A DNA stretch of 64,000 bases from Drechslerella dactyloides. Lineage: Eukaryota; Ascomycota; Orbiliomycetes; Orbiliales; Orbiliaceae. Where the stretch lies: NCBI GenBank assembly GCA_020064725.1, contig JAGTWJ010000002.1, forward strand, positions 1,984,001 to 2,048,000. The letters run 5' to 3'. Of the stretch, positions 22,271 to 34,347 are shown in pieces. Numbering within the stretch: the first letter of the stretch is position 1; each line of letters starts with the position of its first letter. The notes under the pieces are model-generated. The model was not told the origin of the DNA. It made no database searches and saw only the letters and a program-made list of their open reading frames with translations. A program made the translations under genes and the position numbers.

Positions 22271-23306
22271 TGCCGACGGGAGAGTTTGGGGGAGCAGGAG
22301 GGGCGCCCCGAGCACCGTTCACCGTCCGCCGTCCACTTGCACCGTTTCAATGTTCCACAACTTTGCCGTTCGCGGAACATCGCGACCCCGGAAACTGCGC
22401 TCGGAACTCAACCGCTTTCTCGCTCCCTCGACCGCTCCGTCGCAGAAGCGGCATGGGCCAGCGCCAGGAACGTCAACGTTGGCACCGCCCTCCGTCACGA
22501 TAGTGCGATACCGTAGCGTGATATCATGTATCGTCGTCGGGCAAACAGGCGCGGTTTCAGAGCCGGCCGTCTCAGCTGCCCGCGATCCCGGTTGGCGGCC
22601 CTGCCACTGCCACGAGCAACAGGCCAGCGGGCATCATCTTGTAAGAGGTATCAGCTGCGCCGTGAATGTTGGACTCTCGATGAAGCCCGTTGGACGATGG
22701 CAGGTGCATTTTTAGACCGTTCTGCACCCGGGCGTCATGTTCCCGCTCGCTCATGCGCGCCCGTCTGGATACATTTGGCCAGGCTGTCGAGGGATAAATG
22801 CACCATCTCCACTCCATCTCACCACCTCCTCCACCTCCTCCACCATCATCATCGCCATCCCCCTCCTCCCCACACATACCACCACTCCCCGCCGCCACTA
22901 CAAGTACCACCAAGGTCGCCCTCGTACACGCTACTGCTCACACCAGACGTATCTCCCTCCCAATCTCCGGCGTCTGCGTGGCGGCAGCGTTTAACTGCTT
23001 CGGGTAGTGCCACCTATCGAACTCCCTTCAGGAAGGTCGCTCGATCGCTAGACCGCTCCCGCTTGGCTTTACCCGCTTTGACCATTAGACCATACCCAAA
23101 AGCCTGCCTACATACCGGCCAGGACGACCTCCATCAAACCACCTGGTCGCACCGCTGGACGTCGAACCGCCGGCCGTCACCAGTCCCCGGAACCGAAAAG
23201 AGACCCTCCTCGATAGCCTCGCCCTGCCTTGCCTTGCCCTGCCTCGACATCGATCCGAACTGCTTCGACACCTCGTCCCTGCTCGCCACCCAGCCCGTCC
23301 GGATAC

Positions 23307-26300
23307 ATGCAGGCCATACATTCCTCCCGGCCGTCGCAGAGGAGAAACCCGGCCAGCCAAGGCAGTCCGCCCCAGGGCAACGGCCACGGCCTCAGCTCCA
23401 CAATGTCGACAAACTCATCAATATCCGGCAGGCATTCGGTCTCCGTCAGGAGCCCGCCGTCAAGACCGGAAAGCAATGTAAGAATCTTGAATCTCATTAA
23501 TGCCATAGATGTCTCCAGCGATGGTGAGTCCTCTGTTTTTTAGCCCTCATGCACTTAACACTAACAGGCTTTATTCTCGTTGTCCAAAATCTAGCTTGGC
23601 AAAATCGAAGAATCCGTCACTAATCTTCTCCGCGCCACCAAAGAACTCCTAGAGACTCTGACCAGGTGGTCCAGAGGCCAGGCCACCGAGCAGGATGTCT
23701 CCGACGTCTACGTCAAACTCGGTTCTCACTTCAACATCGCCTGCCGCGCCTTCACAGCAATCGGCGTCGAAGTCGCCGACCTCGGCAATGTCCCGGAGAT
23801 CCTTCGCACCGTCCTCGAGAGCACCCTCAGCCAGCCCGAGGCCTCCCCCCAGAGCCTGGAAATCTACCTCCCCAGAATCAGAGAGATCATTATAGACCTC
23901 CTTCAGGGCCTCAAGCGGAAGCAGAAGAAGCTCGCCGCACGGCCTCCCAGAGAACATGCTGCAGCGCCTCCCATGATGAGAGGCTCCGATATCCCTCTCT
24001 CCGGCGAATATCCGCCCCCACCCCCCACCGCCACTCGAGAGCCCTCCACCAGGCGGTCGAGACCGGAAGAATCTTACAGCGAAGTAGATCGCACAGCCCC
24101 TCCACGTACGTCTTCCCTTCCACAGGGAGCCATGCCGGCCATCATGCCTTACCAAATGCCCTCTGAGCATGACTTCATCAACCCAGGCCCTGTCCCGAAC
24201 GGCGGCAGCGGTAGCAGTAGCGGCGATTCGCACCCAACCAGGCCCGAAGAATGGCCCCATCCGCCCCCTCCTCCGAAACAGGATGCGTTAGCGGCCCTAC
24301 AACGAGGAGATGCACTCGAGCGGCGAGCGTCAAGGAGATACTCTCAATACCAGATCGCCAAAATGACAGGAACGCCACCGGGCATGGTCCCAATGCTCCC
24401 TTCGAATCCGTCAGTGGTACCGAGAGCGCGAGAATCCAGGGAGTCGATAAGTGCCATGAGAAGTAGCATGCACAGAAGGGCGGATTCGTCGGCATCACGA
24501 CGAGACATGACCCACAAGTCTCAGACGATGACCCCGGTCAACCCACCTATCCAGGAGGACGATGGGCCGATGCAGAATGAACAAGCCGATGCTTTACCAC
24601 CCCCCTACCCCCCTCCTCCTCCGGTCATCGTAGAGCCCGGGGCAAGCCCGCAGCCAATGCAAACCCCGGAGACGAAATCAGAGAAAACATTAATGGACAT
24701 TCTACCTTCCTCCCAAAATGACATCGCTTTTTCAACCCATCCCACCGGGGATTCCAAAGAAGCAGCTTCATTCCGCCCGGACTCATCAGGCACCACGATC
24801 ACCAACAAAGAGCTCACCCTCTTCTTACAACTCGGTAGATCGATCAAGAAAACGGTCATTCAAGACGGGGTCGAGGATTTGTCCATAAACACCTTGCGGT
24901 TGCTATTCATCTCCAAGTTCAGCTACAATCCGCCCTCCGGTGACGATTTCCCGGAGATATATCTTCAGGATCCCATGTCCGGCGTCCGATACGAGCTTGA
25001 AGACGTCCACGACATCAAGGACCGCTCAGTCTTATGCCTCAACATTGAAGTGCTGGACGAAGTGAAACGGCACATCGACGACGGTCTAACAGGTATCAAG
25101 AGCGTCATCGAAGGGCTACACAAAACGATAGAAGGACAGGGACAATCCATCCGGCAAATTGTCGCCAAGCAAGACGAAAGCACGAAGACAATATCCGAAT
25201 TGTCGAAGCGCGCGTCGGTGCCGCAACCCTCGACGCCAACGACGCCGACAACCACGAAGAGCAAGATATCGACTTCGGCCAACAAGATGCGAAAGGCCGA
25301 TCACAGCGACATTATCAAGGATATCAAATCGACTCAGAAGCATATCGCAGTGCTGAGGCAGACGTACGACGGCCTAACAAACGATCTGAAATCGGAAATG
25401 CACTCGCTGAGGCAGAAAGCAGAAGGTCTCAAGCGGATACCAAAGCAAGCCCCCGCACTGGGCCTAACTGATATAGACCCAGCTTTGCATGAGAGAACGA
25501 AGCTCAAGGCCGGGAAAGAAAAGTTCAGCGTGGACTCCGACAATCTTGTTGCCAAGGTCGACGACCTGCAAGACACAATTGAAGAGCTGCGCAAAGACGT
25601 TGTCTCACGCGGCGTGCGTCCGCTGCACCGTCAACTCGAGCAGGTCGCCCGGGACATGACCGTCGCGCGCGTGGAGCTCAGGAAGATGGGCGAGTATCTG
25701 AAGCGCGAGAAGCCGGTCTGGAAGAAGCTTTGGGAGCGGGAGCTCGAGGTTGTCTGCGAAGAGCAGCAATTCTTCAACCTGCAAGATGAACTGTATGCAG
25801 ACTTGCAAGACGATCTCGATAAGGCGAGCCAGACTTTCTCGCTGGTTGAAGAATGCACTCAGCAGCAACTCAAAGTCCCCGGCGGGGGCGTCAGGACCGC
25901 GAGCCGAGGCTTCGTGCCGCACGTCGAGGAACCGGTCGATCCCTCGAAGGCGAAGGACAATGTTCTCGGGGAAATTCGCGCCCTACGGCCGAACCATGGC
26001 GACAGAGTGGAGGCTATTGAGCGAGCCGAAAAGGCACGGCAACAGGACCTAGCCGGGAGAACGAGTCCCTTCAAACAAGAGCTCGGCAAATTCGTCGAGG
26101 AGAACAAGCTGAAGAAATCGGGCGGCTTCCTAGAAGCGGAGCGGCAGAGGACGCAAAAGGATGAAGCGCATCGCAAAAATTACTTCAAGAAACTCGAAAA
26201 CCAAGGCGACACTGGGAGCAACGCCAGTGAGGACATCACGACCGAAAACCTGCTCAACTCGATCTCGGCGGACCAGATGGCAGCCGAAGCCGCTGTCGCG

Positions 26301-26351
26301 GATAGTGGCGCAGGGCCGGAGGACAACAGCGCAATGCCACCACCCATTTAA
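23307..26351 (+). CDS. bud6: actin-interacting polarity protein Bud6/Aip3
   Basis: Proposed exons 23307-23477, 23509-23523 (15 bases) and 23595-26351 encode 980 residues. Residues about 65-160 form the fungal Bud6 N-terminal domain (LGKIEESVTNLLRATKELLE, RGQATEQDVSDVYVKLG, EIIIDLLQGLKRKQKKL). A Pro-rich disordered region follows. The AIP3 domain fills about 470-870: KELTLFLQLGRSIKKTV, FPEIYLQDPMSGVRYELEDV, then long coiled coils. Bud6 binds actin and the formin at sites of polarised growth such as hyphal tips and septa. The small second exon gives MSPAM and keeps the frame. Skipping it also keeps the frame, so its use is not certain. The start could also be 23229. Confidence 0.88.
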
Positions 26352-27480
26352 ACAAGATACGGTTTGCCGCGGCAGTGCCCGCGAATCTCGTTACCTGGAT
26401 ACCAGAGGGAAACGCAGTCTGCTGGAGATCTTGCGCTCCATATAGGAAGGACATCGACAGACAGCATCCTTTTCTTCTTTTCTACTACCATCAGCATTAT
26501 TTTCTTTATGACCCCGTTCGCACAACACTGGACACTTGTGTTTCTGAAGCTCATGATACCAAGCATTTCATTTTTGTTTGTTTTTTTGTTTGTTTTCTGC
26601 TCATTCGATCAGTCCTAGACGCCGACAGGTCTTATCTCGGTGCTATGCCGTTTTATTTCTTTGACTTTCGTTCATGTTTGATGTCAACTTGACAGTGGAC
26701 TTGCGGTTTTAAACCGAGTACTTATTCCAGCAGCATGATTTTCCCGATCTCTCTTTCACGAGTCGAGCCCTGTTTCCTAATCTCTGGCATTTTCGTAGTA
26801 CTATTTCGGTAGGCGATAGTACTGCTGGGCATCTCGAGTTTTTCTCTTCGTGCAGGCGTTATGCATAATTTTGTCCAGAGGTCAGCTTTGGATCCTTTGC
26901 AGGTCATCAATGTTTTTTTGTTTTTTTTGCTCTGATGTGTATCTGCACTTCGATCGATACATATATATTTGCAGCAGTATACCCAAAGGCTCGGGTAGGC
27001 CGTATATATGGCGGTATCAGTCTGGATTCCGTTTGGATTGCATTGCCGAGGAGATGAATGTCGAATGTGATATATACGATTCAAGGCGACTACAAGTTCG
27101 ATTTGGAGCAGGTATATATTTAAGATGCAACTGCCGCAATGCTTGAATAGTACAGATTGGCCTTCAAGCTTCTAGACTTCTACATGCAAGGGATGTAGTA
27201 TGGAATCGATCGTATCCTACGTAGCTAGTTCGTCTTCAAACGCACGTCAAACTATGATGAAATTTAAATACATAAAATACGTTAATTGACAGCCGCCCGT
27301 TATTCGCCGCCGATATCAAAAAACTCCAGCAACCCAGCAACGTGATATAATATCCACGGTAAGCAACGTCGCATGCAAAAGGACACCAGCTGGCCGCCAA
27401 CTTTGAATACCATCACCCTATACGTACAGCACTATGCGCTACAATACAACGGGTAACAAACCTGAACGCTTACCATTTCG
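26352..27480. other. convergent 3' intergenic, bud6 / cex1
   Basis: A 1.1-kb AT-rich spacer between 3' ends with T-rich tracts at 26570-26600 and 26920-26935. No gene seen. Confidence 0.5.
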
Positions 27481-30380
27481 TCACTTCCAATCCGCATCCC
27501 AATTGTCATTCCCCCACGCTGCATCCGCGTCAACGTCCGCCGCTGGCGGCGGCGGCTCCTTCTTCTTCGGCGGCGCGACTGCTCTCCCCGCGATAACGGG
27601 CTTCTTGCCTATCCGCGCGCGATTGGCGGCTGCCGTGCTCTTCGCGGTTGCAGTCGTCGTTGTTCCCGCCGTCTTCTTGCCCAGCCCCTTTGGCAGTGCC
27701 GATTTCGGTTTGTTCAGCAGACTATTGATCATGTCGTCCTCGTTCGCAGCCGACGTCTTGCCGAACCCGCCGCCGCCACCGCCGGTGCTACCAAACTTCG
27801 GTTTTTCCGCCGGTGTCTCGTCACCCATGGCGCCCCAAGCGTCGTAATCGGCGTCGTCGTCATCGTCATCAATCTGCAGATTACCGCTCTTGCTTCTGAT
27901 CGTGGAATTCGGACTGCTGCTGCTCACAGCCTGGCGGTGCAGGTTGCTCGTCGTCGACGCGGACCGAGAGCTACCCGGTCTGCTGGACGAAGCTGTCGAC
28001 GGCAGCCCGAGTGTATTGCTCCCGTTCTCCTGCGTCGGTGTCGACACGCCCGAGCTCGGCGGCTGCGGCTGCGTTTGCATCTCGCCGGTGACTGAGCTCA
28101 GCGTCTTGGTGAACGACGAGATGGCCCAGCCGGCCCACGAGGCATCCGTCTGCGGTGTCCCCATGCGCGGCGCGGCCGCACCGCCTGCCACGCCGTTCGC
28201 ATCCGCGCTGTTGGGCGGCGGCAGCGCGGTGTCCGGCATGTTGGCCGTGAGCGTCTTGATCCTCGCCATGTAAACGTCGAATGTCTTTTGCGCCTGAGTT
28301 CGTATTATCCTAGATAGTCGCAGCGGTCAGCAATGGTATAACGACGGGAGTTGGCAGGGATCGCTCACTTTTCTTTATCGATCAGCGTTGGACATATCGC
28401 CGGCAAGCATTTCGTGGCACAGTCCGTCTCGTCAAAGACGTCGGCCGTCGCCGCCAGCGCCATCAAGGCAGCGTTCCGAGCGTGCACGAAGGGGTCCCGC
28501 AGGCTTCTCGTGAACGCCGCCGCCAGCACCTTGGCCCGCGTGTGCTGCCCGAGGTTCTTCGCAATCTTGCCCAGGCAGATGGTCGTATTCGTCCGGATGC
28601 CCGGCTGCTCGTCGTTCTGCGTCTTTGCAAGATACTTGAGCAGGTCGCCGTTGATCTGGCGGTCCGAGAGCTTGTTGATGACGATGAGAATCGACTTGAC
28701 TGTCTGTTCACGGACAATCGGGGCGACATCGGAGAAGCCGGTGACCTGCAATCACGCAGAAATCTCAATCAGCAGCTGCGCGAACAGCCAATATCACCGC
28801 ACATGCATGAATATAAACATACCAGCTGGGGGAAGATGCTGCCGCTGACAATTTTCCCCGGTAGGTGGTCAATCATCTTGGGCAAGTTGTCCAGCAGGAA
28901 CACTCGTATCGCACGATCCGGACTGGAGAACAGTCTGACGATGCAGGGCGTGATCGTGCTCTCCCATTCGTCCTCGCTGAGCTTGTCTGCAATCATGAGC
29001 ACGACCGAGAACACCTTTGGCCCGCCGCCACCGTACTCGACAGACTTCAGCAGTTCCGGCAGCACCTTCGCCTTGAAGAATTCCTCGGGAAACTGGTCCT
29101 TCGTCTCCTCCAGATTCTGCAGGAACTCTTCCCGCTCCCGCTCGTCCTTGACGCCCATGTTTTCGATAAACTCGCAGCAGCGGATGAGCGGCGTGTCGAA
29201 GAAGCTGCCGGCGCGCTTGCCCTGCTCGAGGAAGTGCGATATCGGGAGTCTCAGCTTGGGATTCGCCTGCGTGAGTCGGCGGTAGGGCGCGGCTATCGGT
29301 GCGGGTATCGACTTGATTTGTGAAAGCTGGTCCTGCGTCGCGTAGCCGTTGAAGATCTCGTAGATGAGGGTGCCCATGTTCCATGAGTCGGTGACATGTA
29401 CCGCCTGGCTGTAGAAGAAAACAATAACGCTTAGAAGATGCCTTTGATGTATTACGAGACCGCATCGACGAGTCATACTTTTTCAAGCCGTCCCATCCGC
29501 CGCGACCGATCTCCGGCGCGGCATATCTTGAAGAATCCGGCAACAGTCCGCCGTAGGTCTAGCCATCGCGCAATCAGCTTCCGGAGCCCTCAGAAGAATC
29601 CTCGACACGCCCAACTCACAAAAATCGCGGGATCCTCCTCCTTCAGCGAGCTCAGCACCTCGAACCCGGCCAGTTTCCACTCGCCGCTCTCGGTAGTGTA
29701 TATTGACGACACCCTCAGGTTGCCGTGTATCGACGAGGCGTCCTCGTTCACAAACTTCATCGTCGACTGTGATACCACATCAGCTTTCCACACCACGAAA
29801 CCTCAATTCCGCGCGCAACGTACCGAAATCGTGTAGAGTCCCCATTTGATCGTCTCCGTGTTCAGCGCGTTCCGCTTGACATGCCAACCCAGCGGAACGA
29901 CCCGCTCCGTCGCCACGTAGATATTCGTATCTGTCTGCCCTCCGTCGCGCCATCACACCCGTCCCTTAGCCTCCTGCGTGCGAGTGTGGACTGTATCGAC
30001 CTGTGTATGAGAAGTGCGCACCTCCAGCGTATCGAGCACCCGCACGACGCCCGGGTGCCGCAGCGTCCGCCATTTCCGCAGCGCATTCTTAGCCAGCGGT
30101 AATCGCGACTTGTTGGCGTTGATATCGAATGCGAAGACGCTGCATTTCGAGCCGTCGTCCTGTACACATGCACCGCACAGCAATTGTCAGTCGGCGTCGA
30201 AAACATTCTTAACCGGAGAGAGAAAATATATGCCATCTCGCGTTTGTCCGGACTGACCTTCTTGGTGCCGTTGTGCAGCGTCCAGATCGAATCGGACAAA
30301 TCGACCCTGTCGCCGAGAGTGAAGCCGAACGCGGGGCCCTTCGAGATGGCCGATGCGACGGCAGACTTGAGGAATTCCAT
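27481..30380 (-). CDS. cex1: SCYL1/Cex1-type pseudokinase with HEAT repeats
   Basis: Eight exons (30380-30258, 30159-30022, 29934-29824, 29766-29620, 29558-29479, 29408-28823, 28745-28369, 28309-27481) encode 796 residues. Residues 1-280 are a protein-kinase fold lacking catalytic residues: HGNL replaces HRDL and AGFE stands where DFG is expected. APEIGRGGW keeps the APE region. Residues about 330-560 are HEAT-like helices (FLLDNLPKMIDHLPGKIV, LAAAFTRSLRDPFVHARNAA). The tail is Ser/Gly/Ala-rich and ends in a Trp-rich acidic stretch AWGNDNWDADWK. Yeast Cex1 acts in nuclear tRNA export; the metazoan SCYL1 binds COPI coats. Its start codon faces moaE across 275 bases. Confidence 0.88.
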
Positions 30381-30655
30381 AATGGGGCGAAAAGGCGATT
30401 CGATGCAGCCGTGTAGCGCTGCGGTCGTCGATGGTCGTGTGGGAAAGGGAAAGGGAGACAGACGGAGGCAGGATTTAAGTCGAGCTTGAAGCTCCGGCAG
30501 CTGAGTTGCAACAGTGTTAATATGCAGCCACGGCACGACACCCCGGACCCGAGCACCAGGGGCAGCACCTCCCGGGATGCTTTATCAAAAATGCAACATC
30601 CACACCTGCCCGATCGATATCGTGATACATCATCACCAGCATCATCACCGCGCGG
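30381..30655. promoter_or_regulatory. compact divergent promoter, cex1 / moaE
   Basis: Only 275 bases separate the two start codons, so the promoters must be shared or overlapping. GATATCGTGATACATCATC at 30615-30633 includes a short inverted repeat (GATATC/GATAC). No clear TATA box. Confidence 0.45.
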
Positions 30656-31376
30656 ATGGCTGACGCGGCAGACGCCCCTGTCCCCAGCAAGCCGGCGTTC
30701 GAGGGCGTCCAGGCCGTCGACGACCCCGCTGGCAAGACCTATGTCGGCCTGACGTACGACAAGCTCGACGTTACCGCTGCCATCGACCGTGTGCGGAGTC
30801 CCAAGGCCGGCGCCGTCGTCGTCTTCATCGGTACGCGCCCTCCACATTACATAAGTATTCATCTATCTGTCATATTTGAGGCATGCGCTGACGCAAAAGT
30901 CCCGTCGCACAGGAACCACGAGAGATAATTTCGAAGGTACCCACACACGTATATAACGTACGAACCGACGAGAACTGATATGTATGCATATCGCAGGAAA
31001 GCCAATTACAACCCTCGAATACACAACCTACGCCCCGCTCGCCCTCCGCTCCCTCTCCTCCATCGTGGCGACTCTCAAATCCGCGAATCAGTCCACCCTG
31101 CATGCCCTCGCCGTCGTCCACCGCCTCGGCATCGTCCCCATCGGCGAGGACAGCGTCGTAATCGCCCTCAGCACCAGTCACCGCGCCGAGGCCTGGCGCA
31201 TCGCCGAAGAGTGCCTTGAGCTCGTGAAGGACAAGGTCGAGATCTGGAAGCGCGAGTGGTTTGTCGACGGTGGCATCTGGCGTGCCAACCGCGACGGCGC
31301 GAAAGGCGAGGCCCTAGCTGGTGGCAGCAGTGAGGAACCGGTACCTCCAGAAGTCTTGGAGCAGGCGGACCGGTAG
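30656..31376 (+). CDS. cnxH: molybdopterin synthase catalytic subunit (MoaE/MOCS2B)
   Basis: Three exons (30656-30830, 30913-30936, 30997-31376) encode 192 residues; the middle exon is 24 bases and gives the family motif GTTRDNFEG across its two joints. The MoaE fold covers about residues 25-165: KAGAVVVFIG, TLEYTTYAPLA, VVHRLGIVPIGED, STSHRAEAW. Lys144 and Lys151 (VKDKVEIWKREWF) keep the seven-residue spacing of the two catalytic lysines K119 and K126 of E. coli MoaE. The enzyme inserts two sulfurs into precursor Z (cPMP) with the small subunit MoaD, to make molybdopterin for nitrate reductase, xanthine dehydrogenase and sulfite oxidase. The gene name follows Aspergillus usage. The small subunit is not in this window. 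Confidence 0.92.
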
Positions 31377-32235
31377 CGCTCATTCTCTCTTACACTGCTA
31401 TCATTTCAATATGGCAGATATCGAAGCACATCTGTGATGTGAGAGTATATATATAATTTCCAGCGTTCTCCCATGCCGCTCATAAACCCCGATCTACTAA
31501 ACTACAGCCCCACCAGTAATAATATATTGACGAAGGAAGTTTAGAAGCAAAAGTGTGGAGTCAAAGTAGTAGTAAAGAACATGGAAGACCAATAACAGAC
31601 CAGGACCCCTCCCATCGCCTTACATTCTCTCCCTCCAATCGTAATCGTTGCAGTAATGATAATGACATATGCCCGAAGGCCTCTCTCGTTCGATATAAAT
31701 ACAGGAAGCAGAATGTACGGAAGCCGCTGGATCCAACATGGAAATAATACAATAGAAATAAGATCAACAGAGGCAGCCGTGCTTACGGAAGATACGTTAA
31801 TGCCGATGTTGCAGACTTGCTTTTTGGTGCATTGCAGCGCCAAATAGCAAGTATTCAGTTACGATCGGGCGAGGCGTACTGATGATAAATGTCTGGGGTG
31901 GCAACCAGCGAGAGATAAAGAGGTACCGGAAGGGAAGAAAACGGGTATATAAAGATGACGGGAAGGATAATGCGCCTCGCGAACGCCAGAATGACACACA
32001 AAAAGACAAAGGTCAAAAAAAAAAAAAAAAAAAAAAGGAGTAGAATGGAAATCGCCAGAGGCATAACAACAAGGCAATCGGGACATTCATGATGAATTAA
32101 ATCTGCATTCAGTGGCCGTTTCGAATATGCTATTTTTTGAGGTTATTTTAATTTTTTTCTTTCTCTCGCGCGTAACAATCCGGGACCGGTCTTCAGAAAA
32201 TGGATGGATAGGATACGTCCGCAGACAATCGCCGC
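31377..32235. other. convergent 3' intergenic, moaE / ahc1
   Basis: An 859-base AT-rich spacer. It has a run of 22 A at 32015-32036 (T on the strand of the ahc1 gene, downstream of its stop). No gene seen. Confidence 0.5.
32015..32036. repeat. poly(A/T) tract, 22 bases
   Basis: Uninterrupted A22 on the + strand in the convergent 3' region. No element-like sequence or target-site duplication is visible beside it, so I do not read it as a retroposed poly(A) tail. Confidence 0.85.
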
Positions 32236-34347
32236 TCAGGTGCGTTTGCCAAAGTCCGCGAGCCGAGCGCTGTGGCGGGTGCCGGAGCCGTCACCATCGG
32301 GAGACGGATGCGCCCTCGTGCCCATCCGAACGGGAGTCGGAGCAACCGGCGTGCGGGGAGACTGGCGAGTCGCAGTATTGGACCGGCGGGAAGACGGCCG
32401 CGACGCCTCCTCCCTGTCCGCCTCCCTGTTGCTCTGCGGAGCGATCATGCGAACCGAGTTGCTCGTCTCGGAGACATCCGTAATGTCCTCGCTCCCCTCG
32501 TAGGCGGAGTCGACGGCAGTAGTGTCAACGGTTAAGTTTTTCGGATTGACGGAGATGATCCTGTCTCCCTTGACCTCGATCATCCGCTCGACAGGCGTAT
32601 CCATCATCTCGACATCGGTGGTCTGAGGGCGGTTGTCCTGGAGAGGGGCGGCTGCGGGAGCGGGAGCCGGGGTTGTGTCTACCGGCTTCTCGCTGATTCC
32701 ACCACCAGCACCCTTCATGACCTCCTCTTCGGCTTCTTCCATTTCGTCGCCATCGCTCTCGTCGACCATACCAACGCGGTTCACGGCCTCTTCAACCATG
32801 GTGTCCAAATTCTCGACAGGCATATGCCTCTTAGAAAGATATTCCTTGAGGTGAGACGTCTGGATGGTTTTCGGAATGGACAATTCCTCAGGGTTGAACG
32901 GCGGAGTGAGGGGTCCGTTTTGCAAGTTGCTGATGCTGCTATCCTCGGCGACCACAGCACCGATTTTCTTGTTGTTCGGCTTCGGCGTGGCCTTCTTGTT
33001 CGATCCGTTTCGACCGGCCTTCGGGGCCGTGGGTGTGTTTGCATACTTGGACGCCGCCCTGCTGCTCCGTGGAGGAGGCAGCTGGCCTTCGTATCCTGTG
33101 GGATCGAACGGCGTTCCGCAAGCAGCTGCAGCGTGGTCGTGCGTCTGAAAGTCGCGCTGATGTGCGAGGCGGCAGTGGTTGATGAAGCCTTGCATGGACC
33201 CGAATTGAGAACGCTTACAGTCGAGACAAGCTAGCCTACAGACGATGAACCGATGACGTTAGCATTTCCGCTAGCGAAGGGATGCGAAATCTACAATGCG
33301 GGTCACTTACTTGACGATGCTGCCATCGTGCTGGCGGTGAAGGCAGATCGATGGCCTCTTCTGACTCTGCGCTGCGGCTACAGCTGCTTCACGCTGAGGA
33401 CGCTTGGAAGCCGGCGGAGGCGGCGCGGGGGCATCGTGCGCCGCAACGCCTCGTCGGCCGAGTGTGAAGTTCCGACTCTGATCCCGAGCGAGGACGTCGT
33501 GATACGGCCGGCGGGCCTCAACCACCCTTTCCTCCATCAACCAATCGCGATATTCACCAGAGTACACACCATGGAGGACGTGGGAAGACGGGGTGTAGAT
33601 GAACGGAGCACCAGCCGGGTCATCGAGGAGGCCGTCCTTTTCCATGGCCTCGTGGATGGCGCATCGGCGGATCTGCTCGAGGCAGGCCTCGGCCTTGCCA
33701 AGCTCGGATTCAATATCCTGGAGTTCTCTGTGCTTTATTAGAATCTCGAGGTTGAACTGCTCGGTGATGATGTCTTTGATCTTTTGCTCTCTCTGGCCTC
33801 CGGTCATGCGGGGGTGGCCGGTCGAGAGCTGGCGCATGCTGGGCGGCCGTTTCCCGCCGATGCTCGGTCTGGCTTGCCTTTGGGCTGCCGATGCGGGGGA
33901 GGCGGTGGTCGTCGGGACCGCAGACTCGACGGCAGCCGGCGTGGCCGTGCCCGAGGCACCGGTCCCCGCGGTCGCCATCGGGATGTTTGTCGCCAGCTTG
34001 AGATGCGGAGGTGTTGGGTTCGCCATCCTCGGTGGTAGCGGCGCAGCGGGTGCCGTCGTCGAAGGGAAGGACTTAGCAGCGGAGGGATGAGGGGTGAGGT
34101 CCTGAGGAAGCGGCTTCTCGGGCTGCTGGAGGGCGGAGGCAGCGATGCCTTTCAGCGCGGAGGGCGTGTATGCGTTCGCGGCGGGCGGTTTGTGGGATGC
34201 CAGGCCGGGTGGCGAAGGCGAGAGCTTGGGACATGTCGACGGAGCCGGTGCGGGCGCCGTGGCCGTCGACGTTGGCGATGAAGGGACGGGCTGCTGTGGC
34301 GGGAGCGGCTCGGGATGCAGCGGACCTGCCAGCTGTTGTTGGGTCAT
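32236..34347 (-). CDS. AHC1-like C2H2 zinc finger protein
   Basis: Two exons (34347-33311, 33235-32236) encode 678 residues. N-terminal 130 residues are Pro/Ala/Thr-rich. A helical charged part follows (REQKIKDIITEQFNLEILIK, RELQDIESELGKAEACLEQI). The zinc finger spans the intron: CLHRQHDGSIVKLACLDC, then SMQGFINHCRLAH, giving the C-C-H-H set of the fungal AHC1-type finger. The C-terminal half is acidic and Ser/Thr-rich. Yeast Ahc1 is a subunit of the ADA histone acetyltransferase complex. That role is inferred from the finger only. The frame continues upstream to a GTG at 34368, but the first ATG is 34347. Confidence 0.65.

Larger units (their letters stand above)
21286..23306. promoter_or_regulatory. 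2-kb divergent promoter region, pbp1 / bud6
   Basis: No gene recognised. It holds a GAA/GCAGAA purine tract at 21747-21810, a GATGGT-type tract at 22170-22270 and CCTCCA/CCATCAT pyrimidine-rich sequence at 22800-22880. Several frames of 100-300 residues exist but are repeat-derived. The bud6 frame is open upstream of 23307, with another in-frame ATG at 23229. Confidence 0.5.

Noticed and set aside
32015..32036. Retroposon poly(A) tail
   Set aside because: No element-like sequence upstream and no flanking direct repeats; a simple homopolymer in a 3' region is enough.
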